Assembly (NCBI RefSeq): GCF_014127285.1
Contig: NZ_CP059901.1
Coordinates: 3,224,001 to 3,288,000 of the forward strand
Origin: Mumia sp. ZJ1417
GTDB lineage: Bacteria; Actinomycetota; Actinomycetes; Propionibacteriales; Nocardioidaceae
Reading direction: 5' to 3'
DNA length: 64,000 nt
Shown here: positions 25,229 to 33,484 of the stretch, piece by piece
Position numbering within the stretch: position 1 is the first letter of the stretch
Layout of the letters: the number at the start of each line of letters is the position of its first letter
Position numbers and translations under genes: made by a program
The notes under the pieces: model-generated
The model's database searches: none
Told to the model about the DNA's origin: nothing
What the model saw: only the letters and a program-made list of their open reading frames with translations

Positions 25229-26256
25229 GCCGCCACCCCCTCGGACTCGGCACGGTCGATCCCCGCACGCCCCGGCCCGTCGCCGTTGCCGAACGCGCGC
25301 CCGGCGTAGCGCAGGTAGACGTCGTCGAGCGACGGCCGCGCGACGGTCACCGCGGCGAGCCGCAGCGACGCCGCGTCGAGCGCCGCCATCACCCGCGGCA
25401 GGGCGACTGCACCGTCGTCCACCCGCGCGCGCAGCAGCCCTGCCGTACGGGTCAGCTCACGGACCCCGGGCAGGTCGCCGAGCGCCCGCTCCGCCGCGTC
25501 GACATCGCGGCGCTCGGCGAGCTCGACGGCGATCGCGTCGCCCGACAGCCCCCGCTTGAGCGTGTCCGGTGTCCCCCGTACGACGGCACGGCCGTCGTCG
25601 ACGATCACGAGCTGGTCCGCGAGCTGGTCGGCCTCCTCGAGGTAGTGCGTCGTGAGCAGCACCGCAACCCCGTCCGCTGCCGCCAGGCGCGAGATCTCCG
25701 CCCACATGTCGGCCCGCGCCTCGGGGTCGAGCCCGGTGGTCGGCTCGTCGAGGAAGAGCACCTGCGGCCGGTGGACCAGGCTCATGGCGACGTCCAGCTT
25801 GCGCTGCATGCCCCCGGACCACGTCCGCGCGAGGCGCCCCGCTGCGTCGGCGAGACCGAAGCGTCCGAGCAGCTCGTCGGCCCGCGCCCGGGCCTCGCGA
25901 CCAGAAAGTCCGTACACGCGTCCGGCGAGGACGAGGTTCTCGATGCCGGTGCCGACCGGGTCGAAGGCAGGTTTCTGGGAGACGTAGCCGAGGGCGCGTC
26001 GGACGTCGGCGGCCTCGCGGACCACGTCGAGTCCGGCGACCGAGGCGGTCCCCGAGTCTGCTCGTGACAGCGTGGTGAGGATCTTGACGGTCGTGGACTT
26101 CCCGGCGCCGTTGGGCCCGAGCAGCCCCAGCACCGTCCCGGGCTCGACCTCGAGGTCGAGCCCGTCGAGGGCCCGGACCTCATGGTCTCGGGCGCGATAG
26201 GTCTTGGCCAGGCCGGTGGCGGCGATCGCCGGTCCCGACCGCTGTGGATGTGGCAT
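25225..26256 (-). CDS. ABC exporter ATP-binding protein, daunorubicin-resistance (DrrA) family
   Basis: A 343-residue ATPase: Walker A GPNGAGKST, GYVSQ Q-loop, signature WSGGMQRKLDVA, Walker B VLFLDEPTTGLDP and H-loop TTHYLEEADQL. The C-terminal extension ending in PSLDDVYLRYAGRAF is characteristic of DrrA-type exporters. It is paired with the permease downstream. A PadR regulator gene lies just upstream on the same strand, which is the usual control partner of such exporters. Confidence 0.93.
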   Translation of the reverse strand: MPHPQRSGPAIAATGLAKTYRARDHEVRALDGLDLEVEPGTVLGLLGPNGAGKSTTVKILTTLSRADSGTASVAGLDVVREAADVRRALGYVSQKPAFDPVGTGIENLVLAGRVYGLSGREARARADELLGRFGLADAAGRLARTWSGGMQRKLDVAMSLVHRPQVLFLDEPTTGLDPEARADMWAEISRLAAADGVAVLLTTHYLEEADQLADQLVIVDDGRAVVRGTPDTLKRGLSGDAIAVELAERRDVDAAERALGDLPGVRELTRTAGLLRARVDDGAVALPRVMAALDAASLRLAAVTVARPSLDDVYLRYAGRAFGNGDGPGRAGIDRAESEGVAA

Positions 26257-26351
26257 GGCAGGTCTCCTTCTGATGAGGAGTCCGCCACCGGTGCCGTAGC
26301 CTGGAGATGCAGCCTTCGGGGCTCGGCGCCTGCGTCGGACTCGAGGGTGAC

Positions 26352-26417
26352 GGTCCCCGGTCGATGGCAGTCGGCCGGGGACCTCTCTTCGTCCGCCCGC
26401 ACGGGTGCGCGGGCGGA
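26352..26417 (-). terminator. Two hairpins between the PadR gene and the exporter
   Basis: Directly after the PadR stop, TCCGCCCGC (26392-26400) pairs with 26409-26417 (9 bp, 8-base loop). Further on, GGTCCCCGG (26352-26360) pairs with 26375-26383 (9 bp, 14-base loop). They would separate the PadR transcript from the ABC genes, or attenuate read-through. The rest of the 170-base gap shows nothing clear. Confidence 0.5.
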
Positions 26418-26426
26418 AGTCGGTGG

Positions 26427-27101
26427 TCAGGGCCCGGACATCAGCACTCCGAGCTCGGGGAACTCCTCGACGAGCCGCCGCTCCGCCTCCTGCGGGTCGG
26501 CACCCTCGGCGCGCAGCTCGTGCATGCGTCGCCAGATGCTGATGCCCTCGAACGTCTCCGTGCGCAGGTCGGCAAGCAACGCCGCGACGAACTCACGCTC
26601 GGCGGCGCGGACGGCCTCCTGGTAGTCGCTCTCGAGGACGAACAGCCGAGGGAAGCCATCGGGCAGCGCCTGACGGATCGCGTCGTACGCCCGCGACTGC
26701 AGCGTGAGCTCGGACAGCCGCCGCTCCAGGAGCGGCACGACGTCGTCGGGCGGCAGCGTGGCGATGAGCGACAGGGCGGCTTCGAAGTCGGTGAACTGCG
26801 GAGTCGGCTCGCTGAGGAGCTCGCTGAGCCAGTCGGTCATCACGATCTCGCCGTCCGAGGTGATCTCGTAGACCGTGCGCTCGGGACGCCTCCCCTCGCG
26901 GACGGTCTCGCGCGCCGCGATGAGGCCCTTCTTCTCGAGCGACTCGACGACGGAGTAGAGCGACCCGTAGTTGAGCCGGATGCTCTCCTCCTTGTGCCGC
27001 TCGCGCAAGGTGCTCGACATCTCGTACGGGTGCATCGGCCGCTCGGCCAGCAGGCTGAGCACGGCGAGCGCGAGCGCGTTCGTTGGGCGTCGTACGGCCA
27101 T
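26427..27101 (-). CDS. PadR-family transcriptional regulator
   Basis: A 224-residue regulator. The N-terminal winged helix shows LALAVLSLLAERPMHPYEM, NYGSLYSVVESLEKKGLI and YEITSDGE, the signature of PadR. A Vir_C-like alpha-helical dimerisation region follows. It probably represses itself and the DrrAB-type exporter downstream until a ligand binds. A GGAGGGA ribosome-binding site lies eight bases before the ATG, and an operator-like palindrome sits in its promoter. Confidence 0.93.
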   Translation of the reverse strand: MAVRRPTNALALAVLSLLAERPMHPYEMSSTLRERHKEESIRLNYGSLYSVVESLEKKGLIAARETVREGRRPERTVYEITSDGEIVMTDWLSELLSEPTPQFTDFEAALSLIATLPPDDVVPLLERRLSELTLQSRAYDAIRQALPDGFPRLFVLESDYQEAVRAAEREFVAALLADLRTETFEGISIWRRMHELRAEGADPQEAERRLVEEFPELGVLMSGP

Positions 27102-27121
27102 CGCTCTCTCCCTCCGATATC

Positions 27122-27163
27122 GAGTACTCGACTCAGAGTATTACGGCGAGAGTACGGAGACAA
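27122..27163 (-). promoter_or_regulatory. Predicted padR promoter with overlapping operator-like palindromes
   Basis: Reading the minus strand, TTGTCT (27158-27163) and TACTCT (27135-27140) stand 17 bases apart, a good sigma-70 spacing. GAGTACTC (27122-27129) is a perfect palindrome, and TACTC (27125-27129) is repeated in inverted form at 27136-27140. PadR proteins bind such dyads in their own promoters, so autoregulation is likely; the exact sites are inference. Confidence 0.5.
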
Positions 27164-27226
27164 GACGCGCCGTGCCTCTCATGAGACAAGACGCGCCGTG
27201 CCTCTCATGAGAGGCACGGCGCGTCT
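27157..27226. repeat. 26-bp tandem duplication running into a 38-bp perfect palindrome
   Basis: Bases 27157-27182 are repeated exactly at 27183-27208. The second copy forms the left half of a loopless perfect palindrome at 27189-27226 (19-bp arms, centre TCTCATGAGA). The right arm can therefore pair with either copy of the left arm. It lies 26 bases beyond the GH25 stop on the minus strand and overlaps the -35 region proposed for padR. Confidence 0.85.
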
Positions 27227-27251
27227 GCGTCCGTACGGGTGCGAGCGGACC

Positions 27252-28340
27252 TCAGCGGGTCAGGCCTGGGACACCGCTCAGCTTCTTGCCCGACTCAGCA
27301 TGCTCGGTGAGCGCGTCGAGCAGGACGCCAGGCAGCGGGGACTTCGCGCTCTTCTCGGCGGATGCGCCTTCGATCCGCGCGTCGGCGACCTTCGGCTCCT
27401 CCGCCGCAGGGGCGGCTGCCTTGGGAGCGGCGGGGCGCTCGCCCGACCGGCTGGTCTGTGTCTCGGCGGCGGCCGTCTTGGCGCTCCGGGCGAGGTCGGA
27501 GCTCGGCGGCGCGAGGCGCGCGGCGACCTGAGGCGAGGCGACGTTCACATCGGCGAGCCCGGGGACACCGGGGACGCGTGCGGTGCTGGAGTGCTGCCAG
27601 ATCGCCTGCTTGCGCCACGGTGCGGGTACGGTCGGGCGCCGCGTCTCGTAGTGCGCGACCCACAGGGGGTACTTCGCGAAGGGGATGGAGCCGCGGACGG
27701 ACGCGTTCCAGAAGCCCGGACCGGTGTAAAGGAGCGGGCGTGTGCCCGTCATCCGCTCGACCGTCTGAAGCCAGCGCTTGGCCCAGTTGCGCAGGTGGGA
27801 GCGCGAGCGGCCGTCCGTGTCCTCGAGGTCGAGGACGAGCATCGGCTTGTCGACGCCCGTACGGCGGACCTGGTTCACGAAGTGGCGTGCCTGCGCGACG
27901 GCAGGGGTCCCCGGACGCGCGAAGTGGTAGTAGCCGGTGGCGAGGCCGGCACGCTGACTCGCACGGCCGTCGGTCTTGGCGTACTCGTTGACGAACGACC
28001 GCCCCTCGGTCGCCTTGATGAAGGCGTAGGTGTAGCCGGCCTTGCGGACCTTGGTGAAGTTGATCGCCCGGCCCCGCGGGTGCTGGTGCCCCGAGACATC
28101 GATGCCGCGTGCGACGCCGTTGCTGGACTTGTCGGCGGCCTTCGCGGACACCGCCTTGGTCGCGGACGCCGCGGATGCCACGGATGCTGCGGAGGTCTGG
28201 GCCGCGGGGGTCTGAGCCGGGACTTGCGCCGCCGAGGCGGGCGCCGAGGTGGCGAGGGTGGCGCCTACGAGTGAGGCGCCGACGGCGAGCACGACCACGG
28301 CTGCGTGGCGTGCCCGGCGTCGGAGGATAGGGGTGTTCAT
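27252..28340 (-). CDS. Secreted GH25 muramidase (lysozyme)
   Basis: Cleaves the beta-1,4 MurNAc-GlcNAc bond of peptidoglycan outside the cell. It has 362 residues: a signal peptide (cleavage near ASA-A, about 38), an Ala-rich linker, then a GH25 barrel (about 80-275). The barrel starts GIDVSGHQ (catalytic Asp) and contains AFIKATEG, ATGYYHFA, LVLDLED (acid pair) and LWVAHY. A low-complexity Ala/Pro/Lys tail replaces the cell-wall-binding repeats seen in some relatives. ATG 28340 is chosen because it begins the signal peptide and follows AGGAG. It is preceded by a long untranslated region with several hairpins. Confidence 0.92.
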   Translation of the reverse strand: MNTPILRRRARHAAVVVLAVGASLVGATLATSAPASAAQVPAQTPAAQTSAASVASAASATKAVSAKAADKSSNGVARGIDVSGHQHPRGRAINFTKVRKAGYTYAFIKATEGRSFVNEYAKTDGRASQRAGLATGYYHFARPGTPAVAQARHFVNQVRRTGVDKPMLVLDLEDTDGRSRSHLRNWAKRWLQTVERMTGTRPLLYTGPGFWNASVRGSIPFAKYPLWVAHYETRRPTVPAPWRKQAIWQHSSTARVPGVPGLADVNVASPQVAARLAPPSSDLARSAKTAAAETQTSRSGERPAAPKAAAPAAEEPKVADARIEGASAEKSAKSPLPGVLLDALTEHAESGKKLSGVPGLTR

Positions 28341-28679
28341 GGTGCTGCTCCTGTACCGGTCGGTCATGGCGTAGCGACCGGTCCGGAGCAGGCGGGATCG
28401 ACCGAGCACAAGGGCTCGGTGAACATCGTGAGGACTGCCTCTTACGCGCCGGGGGTCGCACGTACGGCGCCCGGAAGCGGCGGATACCGCCGCCACCGGA
28501 CGCACAGGAGCGGATGCTCGTCATCCCAGCGTCCACGCCCGCCCGGGGGTGCGGGGGACGCTACACGCAAGGCCACTGAGGGCCGTACTCCTTATCCGAG
28601 AGTGACATATCTGAACAAATCGGACAAATAGCACGTGCAACGCCAGCTGGCAGTGCGCCAGGACGAGCAGTGGCGCAGG
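28341..28679 (-). other. 339-bp non-coding stretch upstream of the GH25 gene
   Basis: No credible gene. Three hairpins are visible: 28355-28362 with 28375-28382 (8 bp), 28401-28407 with 28414-28420 (7 bp), and 28477-28483 with 28487-28493 (7 bp, 3-base loop). A lower-GC patch at about 28590-28632 is rich in TTGTCC/TTTGTTC-like elements on the minus strand and is the likely promoter area, giving a leader of roughly 250 bases. The hairpin nearest the gene is next to the ribosome-binding site. I could not match it to the ydaO (cyclic di-AMP) riboswitch or another known class. Confidence 0.45.
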
Positions 28680-29516
28680 TCAGCGCACGACAGCGACCGC
28701 GCACCGAGCGTGGTGCAGCAGGCTCTGGCTCACCGAGCCCAGCAGCATGCCCTCGAACGCGCCCCTCCCCCGCGAGCCGACCACGACGAGCGCGGCTGTC
28801 TCCGACGCATCGGCGAGCGCGACCGCAGCAGGAACCGTGATCGCCTCCTGCTGAACGCTCACCCCGGGGTAGCGGGCGGACAGGGGCGCCACCACGTCCG
28901 CGAGCACCCCCTCCGCGACCGCGATCTCGTCGCCGACGTTGGTCGGGATGTATCCCGAGAGGATCGCGGGGCTCGACGCCGACGTACGGAAGCCGTACAC
29001 CACCGTCAGATCCACCCCCGTCGCAGCCGCATAGGCGAAGGCCCACTCCACGGCGGGGGCGGACTCGTCCGAACCGTCGGTGCCGACGACAACCCGGGTC
29101 GCCTGCGGTCGTGCAGGCTCCCTGATGACCACGACCGGAGAGTCGGCGTGGCGAGAGACGTGCTGGCTCACCGAGCCGACCACCAGACCCTCGATCGCCC
29201 CGTGGCCCTGACTCCCCAGCACGACGACGGACGCCTCCGACGAGAGCGCGATGAGCTCCTCGGACGCCTTTCCTACGCGCGTCTCGACCTCGTACGTCGT
29301 CGCGCCGGCCTCCGCCAGCACGGACTGGGCCTCCTGGACCAGGGTCGTCTCGACCTCGTCAGCGGCGTCGGAGCCCGCCAGGTCGTGCCCCAGGACGGCG
29401 ACCGCTCTCACCGCCGCCCCGGTCGCCACCGCGTAAACACTCGCCCACCTGAGCGCGAGCGTCGCATCCTCCGAACCATCGATTCCGACCACGACCGGTC
29501 CCTGTGCATCAGCCAT
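28680..29516 (-). CDS. Universal stress protein, two tandem domains
   Basis: A 278-residue tandem UspA protein, the form common in actinobacteria. Both halves have the ATP-binding pattern: GSQGHGAIEGLVVGSVSQHV in the first, GSRGRGAFEGMLLGSVSQSL in the second, each after VVVGIDGS / VVVGTDGS strands. It is probably a cytoplasmic ATP-binding stress or dormancy factor. ATG 29516 is preferred over an upstream in-frame start (29552) because the strand VVVGIDGS follows directly. It diverges from deoC with 49 bases between starts. Confidence 0.93.
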   Translation of the reverse strand: MADAQGPVVVGIDGSEDATLALRWASVYAVATGAAVRAVAVLGHDLAGSDAADEVETTLVQEAQSVLAEAGATTYEVETRVGKASEELIALSSEASVVVLGSQGHGAIEGLVVGSVSQHVSRHADSPVVVIREPARPQATRVVVGTDGSDESAPAVEWAFAYAAATGVDLTVVYGFRTSASSPAILSGYIPTNVGDEIAVAEGVLADVVAPLSARYPGVSVQQEAITVPAAVALADASETAALVVVGSRGRGAFEGMLLGSVSQSLLHHARCAVAVVR

Positions 29517-29565
29517 GCCCCCAGCATGGGGGGTAGCACCTCCCACACGCATTTAGACTGGCCTT

Positions 29566-30516
29566 GTGACCATGACACCCACCGTGCTCGGCAGCGCCGC
29601 CGACGTCCGGTCCGTGCTGGGCGACCTCTCCGGGGTCGACCAGGTCGGGCTGGAGGCGCGCGCCGCCGCACTCGCGACCCGATCCATCAAGAAGGACGCC
29701 AAACGCACGGCGATCGACCTCGCGATCTCGATGGTCGACCTGACGACGCTCGAGGGGGCCGACACCCCCGGCAAGGTGCGGTCGCTGGCCGCGAAGGCTC
29801 TGCGCCCGGACCCGTCCGACCCGACCTGCCCGCAGGTCGCTGCTGTCTGCGTCTATCCCGACCTCGTCGCCGTCGCCCGCGAAGCCCTCGGCGACGCGCC
29901 TGTCGGCGTCGCGAGCGTCGCCACCGCGTTCCCGTCCGGACGCGCCGCGCTGCCGATCAAGATCGCTGACACCGAGAACGCCGTCGCCGCGGGTGCCAGT
30001 GAGATCGACATGGTCATCGACCGTGGCGCGTTCCTCGCCGGCGACCTGCTGAAGGTGTACGAGGAGATCGTCGCCGTCCGCGCGGCGTGCGAGCGTGGCG
30101 ACGGCTCTCGCGCCCACCTCAAGGTGATCCTCGAGACCGGCGAGCTGGCGACGTACGACAACGTCCGTCGCGCGTCCTGGCTGGCGATGCTCGCCGGAGC
30201 CGACTTCATCAAGACCAGCACCGGCAAGGTCTCCCCTGCGGCGACGCTGCCGGTGACGCTGCTCATGCTCGAGGCGGTGCGTGACTTCCGCGACGCCTTT
30301 GGCGTGCAGGTGGGTGTCAAGCCCGCAGGCGGCATCCGGACGACCAAGGACGCCTTCAAATACCTCGTCACGGTCAACGAGACCGCAGGCGTCGACTGGA
30401 TGACGCCAACCTGGTTCCGGTTCGGGGCGTCGAGCCTGCTCAACGACCTGCTCATGCAGCGCCAGAAGTTCGAGACCGGCCGTTATGCCGGACCCGACTA
30501 CGTGACGATCGACTGA
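29566..30516 (+). CDS. deoC: Deoxyribose-phosphate aldolase
   Basis: Splits 2-deoxyribose 5-phosphate into acetaldehyde and glyceraldehyde 3-phosphate. The 316-residue class I aldolase has the Schiff-base lysine in DFIKTSTGK (K216) and the second lysine in VGVKPAGGIRTTKDA (K252), with EIDMVIDRGAFL before them. It is about 60 residues longer at the N-terminus than the E. coli enzyme. Start GTG 29566; ATG 29572 is equally possible. The next gene, nine bases downstream, is an aldehyde dehydrogenase that could use the acetaldehyde. Confidence 0.95.
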   Translation: MTMTPTVLGSAADVRSVLGDLSGVDQVGLEARAAALATRSIKKDAKRTAIDLAISMVDLTTLEGADTPGKVRSLAAKALRPDPSDPTCPQVAAVCVYPDLVAVAREALGDAPVGVASVATAFPSGRAALPIKIADTENAVAAGASEIDMVIDRGAFLAGDLLKVYEEIVAVRAACERGDGSRAHLKVILETGELATYDNVRRASWLAMLAGADFIKTSTGKVSPAATLPVTLLMLEAVRDFRDAFGVQVGVKPAGGIRTTKDAFKYLVTVNETAGVDWMTPTWFRFGASSLLNDLLMQRQKFETGRYAGPDYVTID

Positions 30517-30525
30517 GGCACCGAC

Positions 30526-32007
30526 ATGGCTGACCACGCCGTACCCCCCACACCGCTCGACTACGCACCAGCACCCGAGTCGCGGGCCATCGTCGACCTC
30601 CAGCCCTCGTACGGGCTGTTCATCGACGGCTCCTTCACCGAAGGGGTCGACGGCCGGACGTTCAAGACCGTCAACCCCGCGACCGAGGAGGTGCTCGCCG
30701 AGGTCACCGAGGCGACCGACGCCGACGTCGACGCCGCGGTCGCCGCCGCCCGCCGCGCCTTCCGCAGCTGGTCGCGGATGCCGGGCCGCGAGCGTGCGAA
30801 GTATCTCTACCGCATCGCCCGCATCCTCGCTGAGCGCAGCCGCGAGCTGGCCGTGCTGGAGTCGCTCGACAACGGCAAGCCGATCAAGGAGTCGCGCGAC
30901 GTCGACATCCCGCTCGTGTCGCAGTGGTTCTTCTACTACGCCGGATGGGCCGACAAGCTCGCGTACGCAGGGCTGGGCTCCCAGCCGCGCCCCCTCGGGG
31001 TCGCCGCCCAGGTGATCCCCTGGAACTTCCCGCTGCTGATGCTGTCGTGGAAGATCGCGCCCGCGCTCGCCGCCGGCAACACGGTCGTCCTCAAGCCCGC
31101 CGAGACCACGCCGCTGACCGCGCTCCTGTTCGCCGAGATCTGCCAGCAGGCCGACCTCCCGCCGGGCGTCGTCAACATCATCACCGGCGCCGGTGCGACC
31201 GGGCAGGCGCTCGTCACCCACCCCGACGTCGACAAGGTCGCGTTCACCGGGTCGACCGACGTCGGCCGCCAGATCGCGCGGTCGGTCGCCGGCACTGACA
31301 AGCGACTCACCCTCGAGCTCGGCGGCAAGGCCGCCAACATCGTCTTCGAGGACGCCCCGATGGACCAGGCGATCGAAGGCATCGTCTCCGGGATCTTCTT
31401 CAACCAGGGCCATGTGTGCTGTGCCGGCTCTCGGCTGCTGGTCCAGGAGAACGTGTACGACGACGTCATGGAGCGCCTCAAGCGCCGCATGACCACGCTG
31501 CGCGTCGGCGACCCCCTCGACAAGAACACCGACATCGGTGCCATCAACTCCCGCGAGCAGCTCGACCGCATCACCGCGCTCGCGAGCACCGGTGACGACG
31601 AGGGCGCCGAGCGCTGGTCGCCACCGTGCGAGCTCCCGACGTCGGGCTTCTGGTACGCGCCGACCGTCTTCACCGGCGTGACCCAGGCCCACCGCATCGC
31701 GCGCGAGGAGATCTTCGGCCCGGTGCTGTCCGTCCTCACGTTCCGGACGCCGGACGAGGCGGTCGCCAAGGCCAACAACACTCCGTACGGTCTGTCGGCG
31801 GGCGTCTGGACCGACAAGGGGTCGCGCATCCTCGCGATCGCCGACCGCCTCCGTGCCGGGGTCGTGTGGGCCAACACCTTCAACAAGTTCGACCCAGCCT
31901 CGCCGTTCGGCGGATACAAGGAGTCCGGCTACGGCCGCGAGGGCGGGCGCCAGGGCCTCGCCGCGTACCTCACGAGCGCAGACCTTCAGGAGGGCGAGAC
32001 CGCATGA
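30526..32007 (+). CDS. Aldehyde dehydrogenase, NAD-dependent family
   Basis: A 493-residue complete ALDH. It shows the substrate/NAD region VIPWNFPLLM, FTGSTDVGRQI, the general-base Glu in LELGGKAA (E264), the catalytic Cys in NQGHVCCAGSR (C298 by alignment to ALDH2 C302) and EEIFGPVLSV near the C-terminus. By position it probably oxidises the acetaldehyde released by DeoC to acetate. The stop overlaps the start of a second, half-length ALDH gene, suggesting the two products work together. Confidence 0.93.
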   Translation: MADHAVPPTPLDYAPAPESRAIVDLQPSYGLFIDGSFTEGVDGRTFKTVNPATEEVLAEVTEATDADVDAAVAAARRAFRSWSRMPGRERAKYLYRIARILAERSRELAVLESLDNGKPIKESRDVDIPLVSQWFFYYAGWADKLAYAGLGSQPRPLGVAAQVIPWNFPLLMLSWKIAPALAAGNTVVLKPAETTPLTALLFAEICQQADLPPGVVNIITGAGATGQALVTHPDVDKVAFTGSTDVGRQIARSVAGTDKRLTLELGGKAANIVFEDAPMDQAIEGIVSGIFFNQGHVCCAGSRLLVQENVYDDVMERLKRRMTTLRVGDPLDKNTDIGAINSREQLDRITALASTGDDEGAERWSPPCELPTSGFWYAPTVFTGVTQAHRIAREEIFGPVLSVLTFRTPDEAVAKANNTPYGLSAGVWTDKGSRILAIADRLRAGVVWANTFNKFDPASPFGGYKESGYGREGGRQGLAAYLTSADLQEGETA

Positions 32008-32864
32008 GCCGGCTCGACGTACGCAAAACGTACAAGCTCTACATCGGCGGGGCGTTCCCCCGCTCCGAGTCCGGCCACACGTACGAGGTGACCGACACCC
32101 AGGGCCGCTTCCTGGCCAACGCGGCCAAGGCCTCGCGCAAGGACGCCCGCGACGCCGTCGTGGCGGCCCGCAAGGCCTTCGGCGGCTGGGCAGGGCGTAC
32201 CCCGTACAACCGGGGCCAGATCCTCTACCGCGTCGCCGAGATGATCGAGGGACGCCACGACCAGTTCACGGCCGACGTCGTCGCCGCCGAGGGGCGGACC
32301 AAGGCGCAGGCGGCCAAGGTCGTCGACGCCGCGATCGACCGGTGGGTCTGGTACGCGGGGTGGGCCGACAAGCTCGCCCAGGTCACCGGCAACGCCAACC
32401 AGGTCGCCGGGCCGTACTTCAACCTCTCCTCCCCCGAACCGACCGGCGTCGTCGCCGTGGCCGCACCCGCCGACGACAGCCTGCTCGGCCTGGTGTCGGT
32501 GCTCGCACCGGTGATCGTCTCCGGCAACACCGCCGTCGTCGTCACCTCGTGCGAGCGGCCGCTCGCCGCCGTCACGCTCTCCGAGGTCCTCGCGACCTCC
32601 GACGTGCCCGGCGGCGTGGTGAACGTCCTCACCGGCGACGTCACCGAGCTCGGGCCCTGGCTCGCGGCACACCTCGACGTCAACGCGCTCGACCTGACCG
32701 GGGTCGACGACCACGACCTCGCCACCGAGCTCGAGGCCGAGGCCGCGATCAACCTGAAGCGCGTGCTGCGCCCCAGCAGCCCTGACTGGACGGCCGAGCC
32801 GTCGATCGCCCGCATGACGGCCTTCCTCGAGACGAAGACCGTGTGGCACCCCGTGGGCGTGTGA
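32004..32864 (+). CDS. Half-length aldehyde dehydrogenase-like protein without catalytic residues
   Basis: A 286-residue protein matching the N-terminal, coenzyme-binding half of the ALDH family: YIGGAFPRSESG, AARKAFGGWAGRTPYNRGQI and WVWYAGWADKLAQV align with the preceding gene. The match fades after LDLTGVDDHD, where a full enzyme would have the Glu and then the catalytic Cys; neither is present. The next gene begins at once (GTGA overlap), so there is no detached remainder and no frameshift to repair. The clean coupling suggests a maintained pseudoenzyme or accessory subunit rather than decay. Confidence 0.85.
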   Translation: MSRLDVRKTYKLYIGGAFPRSESGHTYEVTDTQGRFLANAAKASRKDARDAVVAARKAFGGWAGRTPYNRGQILYRVAEMIEGRHDQFTADVVAAEGRTKAQAAKVVDAAIDRWVWYAGWADKLAQVTGNANQVAGPYFNLSSPEPTGVVAVAAPADDSLLGLVSVLAPVIVSGNTAVVVTSCERPLAAVTLSEVLATSDVPGGVVNVLTGDVTELGPWLAAHLDVNALDLTGVDDHDLATELEAEAAINLKRVLRPSSPDWTAEPSIARMTAFLETKTVWHPVGV

Positions 32865-33484
32865 GCACCCCCGTCGGTGTCGTCGTCCTGTCCGGTCCGT
32901 CCGGCTCCGGCAAGTCCCGGGTCGCCGAGCGCAGCGGGCTGCCCGTGGTCAGGCTCGACGACTTCTACCGCGAGGCAGGCGACCCGGGCCTGCCCACGAT
33001 CACGTTCGGCGAGACCGAGGTCGTCGATTGGGACGACCTCCGGTCGTGGGACGCCGAGGCGGCGTGCGATGCCCTCGAGACGCTGTGCACCACCGGCACG
33101 GTCGACGTGCCGGTGTACGACATCTCTCTGAGCCGTCGCACGGGTTGGCACACGCTCATCCTCGGCGACGCCACCATGGTCGTCGCCGAGGGACTCTTCG
33201 CGCACGTCATCGTGGCCGAGCTCGCCCGGCGCGGGTTGCTCGTCGACGCGCTGTGTGTCCGCCACCACCGGCTCGTCACGTTCGTCCTGCGACTGGCGCG
33301 CGACCTGCGCGAGAAGCGCAAGTCGCTGCCTGTGCTGCTGCGTCGCGGCCTGCACCTCACGCGCGAGGAGCCGGCCGTGGTCGCGCTCGCGGAGGAGCAC
33401 GGCTGCCGGCCCGTCACGCCCCGCCAGGCCGAGCGCCGGATCGCGGCGCTCGGCGGCATCAGTGGCGCGAACGCAGGGCGTTGA
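32861..33484 (+). CDS. Uridine kinase-like P-loop ATPase
   Basis: A 207-residue P-loop protein. Walker A GPSGSGKS, then RLDDFYREAG (the DDFY of uridine/pantothenate-kinase-like enzymes) and VVAEGLFAH fit the nucleoside kinase superfamily. The C-terminal basic stretch RLARDLREKRKS is usual in actinobacterial members annotated as uridine kinase. It may phosphorylate a nucleoside or pentose near the deoC pathway; the substrate is not certain. Start GTG 32861 overlaps the ALDH-like stop. Its last 26 bases overlap the convergent gene. Confidence 0.82.
   Translation: MSTPVGVVVLSGPSGSGKSRVAERSGLPVVRLDDFYREAGDPGLPTITFGETEVVDWDDLRSWDAEAACDALETLCTTGTVDVPVYDISLSRRTGWHTLILGDATMVVAEGLFAHVIVAELARRGLLVDALCVRHHRLVTFVLRLARDLREKRKSLPVLLRRGLHLTREEPAVVALAEEHGCRPVTPRQAERRIAALGGISGANAGR

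Noticed and set aside
28341-28679. ydaO-type (cyclic di-AMP) riboswitch before the GH25 gene
   Set aside because: The conserved blocks expected for that class, such as a CCGACAGCTAACCCGGTAG-like end, are not found in the leader.
32004-32864. Frameshifted or broken aldehyde dehydrogenase pseudogene
   Set aside because: The frame is clean, both ends overlap neighbouring genes by four bases, and no C-terminal ALDH remainder exists in another frame downstream.
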